64,000 nt of DNA. It comes from CAWJEL01 sp964647255 (GTDB lineage Bacteria > Chloroflexota > Anaerolineae > CG2-30-64-16). The notes below the pieces were generated by a model, which saw only the letters and a list, made by a program, of their open reading frames with translations, searched no databases and was not told where the DNA came from. The position numbers were made by a program, and so were the translations under genes. The stretch lies in the NCBI GenBank assembly GCA_964647255.1, contig CAZYGI010000003.1, forward strand, positions 55,372 to 119,371. Reading direction: 5' to 3'. Positions 42,904 through 51,246 of the stretch are shown in pieces (positions within the stretch are counted from its first letter, which is position 1; each line of letters starts with the position of its first letter).

Positions 42904-45900
42904 TCAGCGTCGTATCAGCGGCAGGTAGGCCTTCGCCCGGCTGCCGGGGTCGTTGCCGGCGCTGCCCACCACCAGCCTGACGGGCACCGTGACGATCTGG
43001 TCAGGCTGCCCCGCCCCGCCCGATGCGGTGATCGTCAGGGTGGTCGTGCGGACCGTGCCGCCGGCCAGGCCGGTCGGGTCGGCCGTCAGGGCCACCACCG
43101 CCGGCGCGGTCCCGCTGGCCGGGGTCACGCTCAGCCACGACGCGTTGCCGCCGACGGTGTAGGTCAGGACGCCGTCGCCCGTGTTGCTGATGCTCAGGGC
43201 GGCGGTCTGAAGCTGCGTGGTCCCGACCGCGACCTGCCAGCCGATCTGCTGCGGGCCGACCGACAGGGTGGGTCCGGGCAGGCTCAGATCGTCGTCCACC
43301 GTCACGGTGACGCTGGCGCTGGCGGAAAGGCCGGCGGTATTGGTGGCCATCAAAGTGATGCGGACGGTCCCCACCGGCAGGTCGGTCAGCGCCAGGAAGG
43401 GGCCGCTGCCCAAAGTCCCCCGCTCGTCCGACCAGACCAGAGCCGCATCGGCCACCGCACCGTCCTGCAGGTCCCTGGCTTCGCTGGTCAGGTTGACGAG
43501 CTGGCCGTAGTGCACGTGTGTGCCGTCGGCCGGCGAAAGGATCTGCACTTGCGGCGGCTTGGTCGCCATCACAAAGGGTGCGCTGTCGGCCTGTGCGCTC
43601 TGCGAGCCGTCGTTGGCCACCACGCGCAGCACAGCCTGGCCGCTGCCCCCCAGCAGCGACGTATCCACCGGCACGCTCGTGGACTCGAAATTCAGGTGGA
43701 ACGGCAGGAAGGTGGCGCCGCTATCCCGGCTGTAGAGCACGTCGAAGTGCAGCGGGTCGCCGTCGGCATCGCTGGCGGTCCAGGCCAGGGTGACCACGCC
43801 GCTGACCGGGTTGGCCGCGCCTTGCAGCGCCACGTTGGAGACCACGGGCGGATGCGGGCTGAGCGCAGCAGTGCTCAAGGTCCGCCCCGAGCTGTTCACG
43901 AGCCGGACGCGGGACGTGCCGACCATGAAGGGCACCACCTGATTGAAGTTGAGCTGCCCCGGCACACCGTCCGCCGGGTAAGGCGTGAAGGCGTGTTCGG
44001 CCAGCACTGCGCCCCCCGATCCGAGTAGTTGCAGACGGTAGGAACCGGGCGTGAGCGCTGGGATGTGCGCCACACCGCTCAGCCGGCGCACGTAGCTGAT
44101 GTTGCCCTTGTCCGCGTCGGAGAAGATGAGCCCATACACTTGCAGCCAGTCGCCAGCCCGGGGTGCGGTCATCTCGCGCGCATTGCTGCTGGCCGCGACG
44201 GTCCTCGCGCCCAGGATGTCGGTCGCGCAGTTGCCGGAGTTGTGGCCCGTAGTCAGGTAGCTGTAAATGCACTCATAGTTGAGATCGCTGATCCACTGGT
44301 AGTCGCAGTAGGTCATCAGGTCGCGCCAGATGCTATCCGCGTAGACGGCCCTCGGGATGCCGAGCGCAGCATCGCCCCCATCGAAGCCCTCCACGGTGCC
44401 ATCGCCGGGACCGATCCGGCCGCCGGCGTAGGGGAACTTCAGGTCCGGGCCCGCCTCGTCGCCCCTGCAGAGCACATGGCCGCGGCCCACGGTGTGGCCG
44501 ACCTCGTGGCCCGCGTACCAGTCGCCGTACGAGCCATCGGTGTCCCAGCCGGACGTCGGCCCGGTCGGCCCGCTGGAGATGCCGGGGCCGTCCGCCTGCC
44601 CGCGCGGGAACTTCAGGCCATCGGAGATCATGCCGTACATGAAGACGCTTTCGGGAATGCCGTACTGGACGCGCAGGGCGCCAAGCTGGCCGTTAGTATA
44701 GTAGCTGGCGCAGTACTCCAGCAGATCCGCTTGGCCCTTGGCAGTGTAGTTGTCGTAGCAGTACTGCGACGTCCGGTTGACATGGCCGCCCAGGGCCGAG
44801 TCGAAGATCCACATCGTGTCGGCGCGAAGCCCTTGCCCCGGATCGCTGCGGCCGCCAGGGGTGCTCGCGACCGGGTAGACGCGGCGGACCCACGAGAGCG
44901 CCTGGTCGAGGTCCTTGTCCGCGCGCGGCCAGTATTCCACGCCATTCCACGCATAGCCGAAGGCGACGAACACCGTCTCGAGGCGTGGCGACGGCCGCAC
45001 GATCCACAGCCCGCTCGTGGAGTTGTCGCTATAGCTGTTTTCGACCGGCGAGTGGTAGGGGTTCAGGTCCGCCCGCAAGATCAGCGCGCCGGTGACCCAG
45101 TCCAACGGCAGCTCAAACAGGAAGCTGTCGTTGAGGTTGAGACGGTCTGGGGCAGTCTTCACCGTAATCGTCTTATTCGGATTGATAGGTTCCAGCGGCC
45201 CGGCGATGACTTCGCTCGACCAGCCAAGGCGATACAGGTGCGCCGTGACGCCTGGCTCATCCCAGTTGCCCTCCGACTGGACGAAGACGCGCACAAAGGT
45301 GCGCCGGCCCTCGATCGGCTGAAGGGTGTTATTCTTCGTCTGCACCCCCTGGGTCAACGACCAGCCGGTGACGCGCAGGTTGGTGGCCAGCGGGAAGTCG
45401 GAGGCTTTGGAGGCCGAAATCAATTTCTTCGAGTACTGCCAGTAGATGGTCTTCCCGACGAGATCCAGGTGGGTGGCCGCATGGACGCCGCCGCTGCCGG
45501 CCTTGTAGAGCGGCACCGAGTCTCCGCCGAAGCGCGCGCTGCGGACCACGGTGTCACTGCGAACCGGCGTCGGTCGTTCCTCAAGGAGGAAGATCGCGTC
45601 GCCGTCGCTGACGAGGTCGTAGATTTCGGCATCGCCAAACTCGCTGGTGTAAATGGCTGCACTGGTGGAGCCATCCACATTGTTGAAACGGACCACGCGC
45701 GGGCCTTGGGCGATGAACACGAACTTGGTCACGCAGCCGCCGGCCGCGCAGGGCCGCTCCCCCTCGGGCCGGTAGCCGGTGACGCCCGTCGCAATGGTCT
45801 CCAGGGCGCCGGTGGCCAGGTTATAGCGTTGCAGGTCGGTCCCGCGCAACCAGTAGAGGAACTCGCCATCTGCTGACAGGCTGCGGGCGCCGCCCGCGAC

Positions 45901-46491
45901 CGTGCGCAGCAGCGCCGATGCGCCGCCGGCCTTGCGCACGCGGTAGATGGAGGACGCGCTGCCGAGAACGTTGGCGTACAGGTTCGCACCGTCCTGGGCC
46001 AGCTCCGCACTGCCCCTCACCGCGGTATTGAGCAAGCCTGGAGAATCGCCCGGGTTGGCGTTGACGGAGAGCCGCATCAGGCCGGCCGCGCCGACCCAGT
46101 AGACGTAGAGCTCATCCGCGACCAGGTTGGAGAGGATCTCGCCGGTCCCGGCGCAGGCACGCGTTTCGCGGCGAAGCGAGCGCACCGGGCTGCCGTAGGT
46201 CGCCACCCGGCCGATCGTCTCGAACCCCTCCCGGTCCGGGCCGGCTGCCCCGTCGGCCGCGGCCGCGCAGATGGGCAGCGTGTGGTAGAAGATCTTGGGT
46301 TCGGCCACCGCGTAGCTGACCACGCCATCGGAAACAAGGTTCTGCGGCGGTTCGACGACCAGGGTGATCGCCTCGGCGCGGTTGTTGGCCGGTATAGGGT
46401 CGGGCTCGTTGGCGGTCACGCTCACCGTGTTAGTGATGCGTCCCATGCCTTCCGGCGCGGTGACGACAATCGTTGCTTTGGCCTGGTGTCC
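42904..46491 (-). CDS. Secreted HExxHxxGxxH metalloprotease-like protein, 3' part of a frameshifted gene, LPL tail
   Basis: This frame continues the protein that starts at 47516 but is out of register by one base near 46490. At the junction GGHQAKATIVVTAPEGMG completes a DUF11-type domain begun in the other frame. A propeller-like region follows (FLYWLRGTDLQRYNLATG). The protease core has HEVGHTVGRGH (44508-44476), a full metzincin-type zinc motif. After it come Ig-like domains and a BACON-like domain (NASWLSVTPASGTAP), ending in AYLPLIRR. If translated alone it could start at ATG 46446. The whole gene would code for about 1540 residues. The cause may be a lost G in GGG, a sequencing error or programmed shifting. 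Confidence 0.75.
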   Translation of the reverse strand, partial: GHQAKATIVVTAPEGMGRITNTVSVTANEPDPIPANNRAEAITLVVEPPQNLVSDGVVSYAVAEPKIFYHTLPICAAAADGAAGPDREGFETIGRVATYGSPVRSLRRETRACAGTGEILSNLVADELYVYWVGAAGLMRLSVNANPGDSPGLLNTAVRGSAELAQDGANLYANVLGSASSIYRVRKAGGASALLRTVAGGARSLSADGEFLYWLRGTDLQRYNLATGALETIATGVTGYRPEGERPCAAGGCVTKFVFIAQGPRVVRFNNVDGSTSAAIYTSEFGDAEIYDLVSDGDAIFLLEERPTPVRSDTVVRSARFGGDSVPLYKAGSGGVHAATHLDLVGKTIYWQYSKKLISASKASDFPLATNLRVTGWSLTQGVQTKNNTLQPIEGRRTFVRVFVQSEGNWDEPGVTAHLYRLGWSSEVIAGPLEPINPNKTITVKTAPDRLNLNDSFLFELPLDWVTGALILRADLNPYHSPVENSYSDNSTSGLWIVRPSPRLETVFVAFGYAWNGVEYWPRADKDLDQALSWVRRVYPVASTPGGRSDPGQGLRADTMWIFDSALGGHVNRTSQYCYDNYTAKGQADLLEYCASYYTNGQLGALRVQYGIPESVFMYGMISDGLKFPRGQADGPGISSGPTGPTSGWDTDGSYGDWYAGHEVGHTVGRGHVLCRGDEAGPDLKFPYAGGRIGPGDGTVEGFDGGDAALGIPRAVYADSIWRDLMTYCDYQWISDLNYECIYSYLTTGHNSGNCATDILGARTVAASSNAREMTAPRAGDWLQVYGLIFSDADKGNISYVRRLSGVAHIPALTPGSYRLQLLGSGGAVLAEHAFTPYPADGVPGQLNFNQVVPFMVGTSRVRLVNSSGRTLSTAALSPHPPVVSNVALQGAANPVSGVVTLAWTASDADGDPLHFDVLYSRDSGATFLPFHLNFESTSVPVDTSLLGGSGQAVLRVVANDGSQSAQADSAPFVMATKPPQVQILSPADGTHVHYGQLVNLTSEARDLQDGAVADAALVWSDERGTLGSGPFLALTDLPVGTVRITLMATNTAGLSASASVTVTVDDDLSLPGPTLSVGPQQIGWQVAVGTTQLQTAALSISNTGDGVLTYTVGGNASWLSVTPASGTAPAVVALTADPTGLAGGTVRTTTLTITASGGAGQPDQIVTVPVRLVVGSAGNDPGSRAKAYLPLIRR

Positions 46492-47516
46492 GCCAGGTCG
46501 CCCAGCGCGCAGGTGACCACCCCGCGCGCTTGCGTGCAGCCCGGCGACGCCGAAACGAACGTGACGCGCGCAGGAAGCTGATCCGCCAACTGCACGCCCG
46601 TTGCGCCGCTGCGCGAGTTGTTGGTCACCGTAATGGTGTACGTCAGCGTGCTGCTCACTTCCACTGGATCGGGCGCATCGGCCTTGCTCACCGATAGATC
46701 GGCCCCGGTTGCAGGTCCTGTCGGCGACGCGGTCGGTGTGGCGGTACGCGTTGGGGTCGGCGCCTGCCGGGTGGCCGTGAGGGTGGGCGTGGAGGTTGCC
46801 GTCGGTGTGCGCGTGGGCGCGGGTGTCGGCGTGTATGTGGGCGTCGAGGTAGGTATGGAGTATGTCACCGTCAGACGGGGTGGCTTCTCGCCGTACTCCC
46901 GGCTGTAGAAACTGCGCCGGACAGAATCGGTCCCGCTCTCCGGCACGCGCAGCTCCAGCCCGTAGTTCGGACCCGCCTGCCACGCCCCGGCCAAACCTGT
47001 CACAGTCCAGGTGCAATCACCGGCTGTCGTACCCACCGAACTGTTGGCGGACACCAGGGTCGCGACGGTCGGCGGGCGATTCCAGGTCACCTTGTCTTCG
47101 GTCCAGCTCGACGTCACCCGGTAAACGCTCACGGTGACTCCCTTCGATAGACCCGGGCCGCTGCCGGAGGAGAGATAGAGCGTGAGGGTCGCGTTATCAA
47201 TCGTGACCCCGGCCGGGATCTGGCTGGCCAGGTCGAATTTGATCAGGTTCCGCTCAGCCACCGGCTCCACGCCGCCCCAGTACGTTTCCAGCGACGTCGC
47301 CGAACCGAAGTTGGTGTCGGGCTGACCGCTCTTAATCGACGCGTCGGCGATGGCGTTCAGCGTAACGGTTGTAGCACCGGGCGACGCAGGATAAACTGCG
47401 GCCTCATGTGCATCGGCCAGCACAGCCGGCGGCCCGGACCACCAGCCCGACGACGCGATGGCAAGAGCAATGAGGAGAATAACGAATCGCGAACAGAGAG
47501 ACCGCTGGCGCATCAT
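46422..47516 (-). CDS. 5' part of the frameshifted metalloprotease gene (signal peptide, DNRLRE-like domain, Thr-Pro linker, DUF11 start)
   Basis: ATG 47516 has GGAGG 6 nt upstream and a signal peptide (FVILLIALAIASSGWW). A jelly-roll DNRLRE-type domain follows (NAIADASIKSGQPDTNFGSATSL, RNLIKFDLASQIPAG), then a Thr-Pro linker (46718-46858) and a DUF11-type domain (ADLSVSKADAPDPVEVSSTLTYT). The frame leaves the domain consensus at ALGDLA and ends about 70 nt later with unrelated residues (DTRPKQRLSS...). The partner frame at 46491 picks up the domain at once. Both parts together form one exported protease-like protein. Confidence 0.75.
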   Translation of the reverse strand: MMRQRSLCSRFVILLIALAIASSGWWSGPPAVLADAHEAAVYPASPGATTVTLNAIADASIKSGQPDTNFGSATSLETYWGGVEPVAERNLIKFDLASQIPAGVTIDNATLTLYLSSGSGPGLSKGVTVSVYRVTSSWTEDKVTWNRPPTVATLVSANSSVGTTAGDCTWTVTGLAGAWQAGPNYGLELRVPESGTDSVRRSFYSREYGEKPPRLTVTYSIPTSTPTYTPTPAPTRTPTATSTPTLTATRQAPTPTRTATPTASPTGPATGADLSVSKADAPDPVEVSSTLTYTITVTNNSRSGATGVQLADQLPARVTFVSASPGCTQARGVVTCALGDLADTRPKQRLSSPRRKAWDASLTR

Positions 47517-48112
47517 CGGAGACCTCCTTGTCAAGGCTCATGAACTGACGACAGAAACACAACTTGCTGTATGAAGTGTTCGGCGCCCGCTGACGGGAGG
47601 CGTCGCGCAAGAAGTACCCTGCAGGACAGATGAAGCGTCGTCCAGCCGTCCTGGACGGGCGTGAGATAGCCGTCCAGGACCTTGACTCTGCGCAGATCAA
47701 CCGACAACCCGGATACCCGGTTCAGCTTGCAGCCCCGCGTTGCTGGATCAGTGCGCACTTCCCGTAGGCGAGGCAGGATCGGATGCCTCCCTAATCTCCC
47801 TGGCCGATGCTGCCTTCCAGGGTGTAGGTGCCGCCGCTCATCGCGCCACCCGAACCGCCGGCCAGGTTCCAGCATGTGACCAACATTTGAAAAGTAACCG
47901 ATGTGGAGCGATCAGGTAGCTGAATTCATTTTGGGCCCCGTAGACGCTACCAGGCTGCAGATGGGGATAGTTGTAACGTGACGGCTTCACAGGTTGCCTA
48001 CCTCCTTGGGGCCGGGATCCTACAGAGGCCGCATTGGCGGCCGCCGATGGAGCGTTCACCTCGACGGCCGCCAGCTTTGCGGTTCCTCCCGTCTCCCGAT
48101 CGGAGTGGAAGG
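47517..48112. other. 600-bp stretch without an intact gene
   Basis: It lies between the metalloprotease gene and a CARDB-like gene. It holds the remnant at 47791-47886 and an inverted pair GTCCTGGACGG / CCGTCCAGGAC near 47655-47685. A 114-codon minus-strand frame (47531-47875) exists but has no start signal or recognisable domain, and I do not call it a gene. Confidence 0.5.
47791..47886 (-). pseudogene. Fragment of a repeat domain (GGTYTLEGSIGQ type)
   Basis: A 31-codon frame contains NLAGGSGGAMSGGTYTLEG and SIGQGD before a stop. The form x-GGG-xx-SGG-x-YxLxGTIGQ is a module of secreted proteins; the intact gene at 53697 has a similar stretch (AGGGAASSGGGVSLND ... VGQPVIGPDGG). Here both ends are missing, so I read it as a decayed copy. 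Confidence 0.45.
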
Positions 48113-49795
48113 TTACTTCTTATACTTCTTATCCACCACGTGCAGGATTTCGAGGAACTCCACGGCACGGCTCGGCGTGAGCTTGGTCTCCGGGTAGCGA
48201 GCCGTGACCAGAATTAGGACCACGTCGCCAGGCTTTGCCGCGGCGGGCAGCTCACCGGCCAGGATGAACGGCGTAGGTCCTTCGGCCACCGGAGTGATGC
48301 GCCAACGCGCGGGCAGCGGCGGCTCTGGCTGAGGATTCAGCTCAACGAGCTGGCCGCGCGTCTCGAGCTTGAAGTGCGTCTTCGCCACCGGCAACGTCGG
48401 ACGCAGCGACTTCATCAGATAGACCGGCATAGCTGCCGCAGCTCCACTCTCCGCCAGGATCTTCTGCGCCTGCCGCACAGCCTCGTTTGCCAGCCATTCG
48501 CGATTGACATGGTACGGCTGCACTTCGAGGTCTATCGGCTGTGGCGCCACCTCGCCTTCCATCTGCAGGGCGAGACTCAACGTCCAGGGCGTGCCCACGA
48601 CGATGATGCGGCTCTCGGTGTTGCGCCATGCGGAGCAGCTATGGCCCGCATTGGCCAACGGATCCGGCACCTGGCTGGACGTTAAGGCATCAGGGCAGGT
48701 GCCTGCCAGAGAGTTATAGATGCTGATCACCGCACAGTTGTGCTGGCCGCGCGGACCGCTGCGGAAGGGCTTCGTGGAATGCACCACGGCCGATGAGCAT
48801 GGCGGCACGTCCAACATCGTAGTGCTGAGCAGAATGCCGAGCGCCGAATTGCCGCCAGGAAACTCCCAGAACCGCACGACGGTGTTATCGGCGGGGGTGG
48901 GGGAGGCGTTGTATACCCGGGCTGCCAGGTCATAGTCGGTGTTGGGGCGCAGGACCGTGTCCCACGGCATACCAGGTGCGCCGCCCAACGGCACGGGGAG
49001 ATGGGTGACAGGATCGAAGAGAATGACGTCCGGGCTCTGATAGCCGCCGTGGACGTACGGGTCCGGCGCAATCCAAGAGCTGCCGAGAACTGGCCGTACC
49101 GTGATGTCAACCTCGCCAACGTCATGGCCGCTCACCAAGCCGGTCACATGGAAGACGTGGGCCTGCGTCGCTGAGGATGGGATCGTCACCTGGAGGTTGA
49201 TCACATAGAAGCCTCCCGCCGCGAGATTCAGCTTGTAGGCCGTTGGGTTACTGCCCGCTGGGGTGGTGACAGCCGGCGCGACGAACTGCGGCTGCCAGGA
49301 TTGCGCCGCCGGCACCGCTCCGCCCGACTCCAAACGTTCGACAAGCGTAAGGATCATCACCTCAGGCGCAGGATTCGGGTTGGAGACAAGGAACGAGTAG
49401 GCCGACGTCGCGCCTGTCGGCAGTGAGGCGATGTCGGTGTTCTGTGACAGGATCGCGCCGTTGGGCATGATCTGCGCCGACAGACAGCCGTGACCTCCCG
49501 GCGGTGTGTGGAACTGGAAGCTGACGGTTGCCAGGCCGGGCCCTCCCGGCCCCGCGGGTGGCACGTCAACCGCCGCGGGCTGGACGATGCCACTGGCGCC
49601 GCCCGGCACCCCGATCCCGAACGCGCTGTGCTGCACATAAATCTGGACGTGATGCGCGATGGCCGCGGCATCGTTCTGGACGACGAAGTAGACGGTGTAA
49701 TCCGCGTCGGGCCACAGCGCCGACGCGCTCGCCGCGTTTCCGAGCGAATCAACGAAGGTCATCTGGTGGTTGTGGGTGAAGAAACTGAGTGTCAT
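48113..49795 (-). CDS. Hypothetical beta-sandwich (CARDB/Ig-like) protein without signal peptide
   Basis: The protein has 560 residues. ATG 49795 follows AAGGAG and begins MTLSFFTHNHQMTFVDSLG; no signal peptide is visible in this or the upstream frame. The sequence has two or three Ig/CARDB-like domains (WPDADYTVYFVVQNDAAAIAHHVQIYVQH; LRPNTDYDLAARVYNASPTPADNTVVRFWEFP), the second near residue 260. It is rich in Pro and Cys and ends in KKYKK. It may be cytoplasmic, released by another route or anchored to a partner. It lies 101 bp after the PDZ lipoprotein gene on the same strand. Confidence 0.65.
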   Translation of the reverse strand: MTLSFFTHNHQMTFVDSLGNAASASALWPDADYTVYFVVQNDAAAIAHHVQIYVQHSAFGIGVPGGASGIVQPAAVDVPPAGPGGPGLATVSFQFHTPPGGHGCLSAQIMPNGAILSQNTDIASLPTGATSAYSFLVSNPNPAPEVMILTLVERLESGGAVPAAQSWQPQFVAPAVTTPAGSNPTAYKLNLAAGGFYVINLQVTIPSSATQAHVFHVTGLVSGHDVGEVDITVRPVLGSSWIAPDPYVHGGYQSPDVILFDPVTHLPVPLGGAPGMPWDTVLRPNTDYDLAARVYNASPTPADNTVVRFWEFPGGNSALGILLSTTMLDVPPCSSAVVHSTKPFRSGPRGQHNCAVISIYNSLAGTCPDALTSSQVPDPLANAGHSCSAWRNTESRIIVVGTPWTLSLALQMEGEVAPQPIDLEVQPYHVNREWLANEAVRQAQKILAESGAAAAMPVYLMKSLRPTLPVAKTHFKLETRGQLVELNPQPEPPLPARWRITPVAEGPTPFILAGELPAAAKPGDVVLILVTARYPETKLTPSRAVEFLEILHVVDKKYKK

Positions 49796-49896
49796 TTTGG
49801 TCGTCTCCTTTCCCGTGAAAGAATAGGTTGTGACACAGGGCCAACTGGCCGATCGCTGTAATACATAGCCTCCGATCCTCCTGTCCCCCCTTCCGG

Positions 49897-51003
49897 CTAT
49901 GGCAGCTCCCACACCTTGAACGAGCTGACAATGGCGTGACCGTCTTCCAGGGCCACCGGACCGGCTACCCCTTCCGTATAGGCATCATCGCTGACACTTG
50001 CCACCTGCTGTCCGTTCGCCAACAACGTCAAACGCGTTCCTTGGGCGATCACTTGCAGCAGATTCGTCGCCTGGCCTTGCTTGATCGCGGCCGAGTCTGT
50101 CCAGGGGATCAGGACCCGGATCGCACCCGGTGACCAGGTAATCAGTTGAAACTCACCGCTCGGGTGAACCATGAAGATATAGAAGCTTCTCTGATCTCCA
50201 TTTCCCCTGAACACGACGCCATAGGCCCCGAACGGCTGGTCGGCCGGTCGTTGGCCCACCTTCACCTGGACGTCACGCTGAGTGGTTGGGCCGTTGGCAG
50301 TTCCTTTGACGACCGTCAGGTGAACTTCATCGTTGGCCTTGTATACAGCCACACGTGAAACCAGATCGTTGTTGTCGTCCACTGGCTTGCCGTTGACAGC
50401 CGTGATTGCATCGCCCTGGTTCAGCCCGGCCGCGGCGGCGGGGCCGCCGGCAACAACTGATCCGAGCAAAGCGCCCTGGGTGCCGGTGATACCTTCACTC
50501 GCCGCAATATCCGGCGTCAACATTTCAAAGTCAACACCCAGATAGGGCTCGTTTTCGCCGCTCAGCCTCATTTCAGCCTGAAGTACGAAGTTGCGGAAAC
50601 TCCCCCCATAGTTCGTGGCGAGGTTCGCATATCCTTTGTTGATCAGATGATACTCCCCGTCCTGACAGAAGAAGTCACCGAAATCGTACGACCCGCCCTG
50701 GCACCACGGCTCAGCGGGGTCCCGGAAGTTCGTATCCATCGCCGGTTTCACGTCTGGGCCAGGCATGGCTGCCAGCGTCGGCGTTGTCGCCACAGAGGCG
50801 GTGGATGTTGCAACCGTGGCCGGGACAACTACCGTCGCCGCCGGGGACGGCGCAACGGTGGGCATCGCTGCAGAAGCGGGTGCGGCTGTCGCCGGAGCAG
50901 TGGACGACGGCAGGGGCTGGCAGCCGGCCGCCAGCGCCATAACGACAATGAGGAACAACAGGATCCTGTTTATTCTAAACTGAGTCCAAAGTGAAACCGA
51001 CAT
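49897..51003 (-). CDS. Lipoprotein with a PDZ domain nested inside a jelly-roll domain
   Basis: The protein has 368 residues. The signal peptide ends in the lipobox LAAGC, then a Thr/Ala/Pro linker. A LamG/3-keto-disaccharide-hydrolase-like sandwich starts at TNFRDPAEPW and FRNFVLQAEMRLSGENE, is broken by a PDZ domain (YLGVDFEMLTPDIAASEGITG, GPAAAAGLNQGDAITAVNGKPVDD), and resumes at FGAYGVVFRGNGDQRSFYIFMV to the end (AIVSSFKVWEL). The PDZ part is complete, with the usual carboxylate-binding loop YLGV. PDZ domains bind C-terminal peptides, which is notable next to proteins with conserved C-terminal tails. No protease domain is attached. Confidence 0.8.
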   Translation of the reverse strand: MSVSLWTQFRINRILLFLIVVMALAAGCQPLPSSTAPATAAPASAAMPTVAPSPAATVVVPATVATSTASVATTPTLAAMPGPDVKPAMDTNFRDPAEPWCQGGSYDFGDFFCQDGEYHLINKGYANLATNYGGSFRNFVLQAEMRLSGENEPYLGVDFEMLTPDIAASEGITGTQGALLGSVVAGGPAAAAGLNQGDAITAVNGKPVDDNNDLVSRVAVYKANDEVHLTVVKGTANGPTTQRDVQVKVGQRPADQPFGAYGVVFRGNGDQRSFYIFMVHPSGEFQLITWSPGAIRVLIPWTDSAAIKQGQATNLLQVIAQGTRLTLLANGQQVASVSDDAYTEGVAGPVALEDGHAIVSSFKVWELP

Positions 51004-51015
51004 GCGATATCCTTT

Positions 51016-51086
51016 GTAGTTGCGGCTTCAGCCGCTGTAGGCGAGCTTCTGGCGACTAAAGTCGCCACTACGAAGCCAGCCGCAAC
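51016..51086. repeat. Composite palindrome (GCGGCTTCAGCCGC / GGCGACTAAAGTCGCC)
   Basis: Two perfect hairpins, GCGGCTTCAGCCGC (51022-51035) and GGCGACTAAAGTCGCC (51051-51066), are framed by outer arms GTTGCGGCT and AGCCGCAAC. It lies just upstream of the PDZ lipoprotein gene and is similar in style to the hairpins at 23899-24015. Confidence 0.65.
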
Positions 51087-51152
51087 ATGGATTTCACCGT
51101 GGTATCAGTTTAGCTCTCCTGATCGTGAATACCGCCGATTTCTCCGGGCGCC

Positions 51153-51189
51153 GTAGTGAGATGCCGGCCGCGGCCGGGCATCTCACTAC
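51153..51189. repeat. Palindrome GTAGTGAGATGCC...GGCATCTCACTAC
   Basis: A 13-bp perfect outer stem and a GGCC/GGCC inner stem with one bulged base. It is 58 bp downstream of the NmrA-like gene stop and may end that transcript. Its GATGCC core matches the palindrome at 3244-3281. Confidence 0.65.
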
Positions 51190-51246
51190 AACCATGTCCA
51201 CTCGGAATCGAGGGCTGCTGGCCGATCGAATGCAGCGCGGCCGGCC

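Noticed and set aside
13302..47016. LPxTG sortase signals
   Set aside because: The C-terminal tails have LPL, not LPxT-G, and lack the hydrophobic helix and basic tail that must follow; no sortase gene is in the window.
42904..47016. Single 1370-codon frame as one intact gene starting at 47016
   Set aside because: Upstream of 46491 this frame is antisense-like junk (HIHADTRAHAHTDG) while the alternate frame codes the Thr-Pro linker and DNRLRE-like domain; a frameshift explains both.
47531..47875. 114-codon minus-strand frame in the 600-bp gap
   Set aside because: There is no ribosome-binding site or recognisable domain, and a different frame across the same DNA contains the GGTYTLEG remnant.
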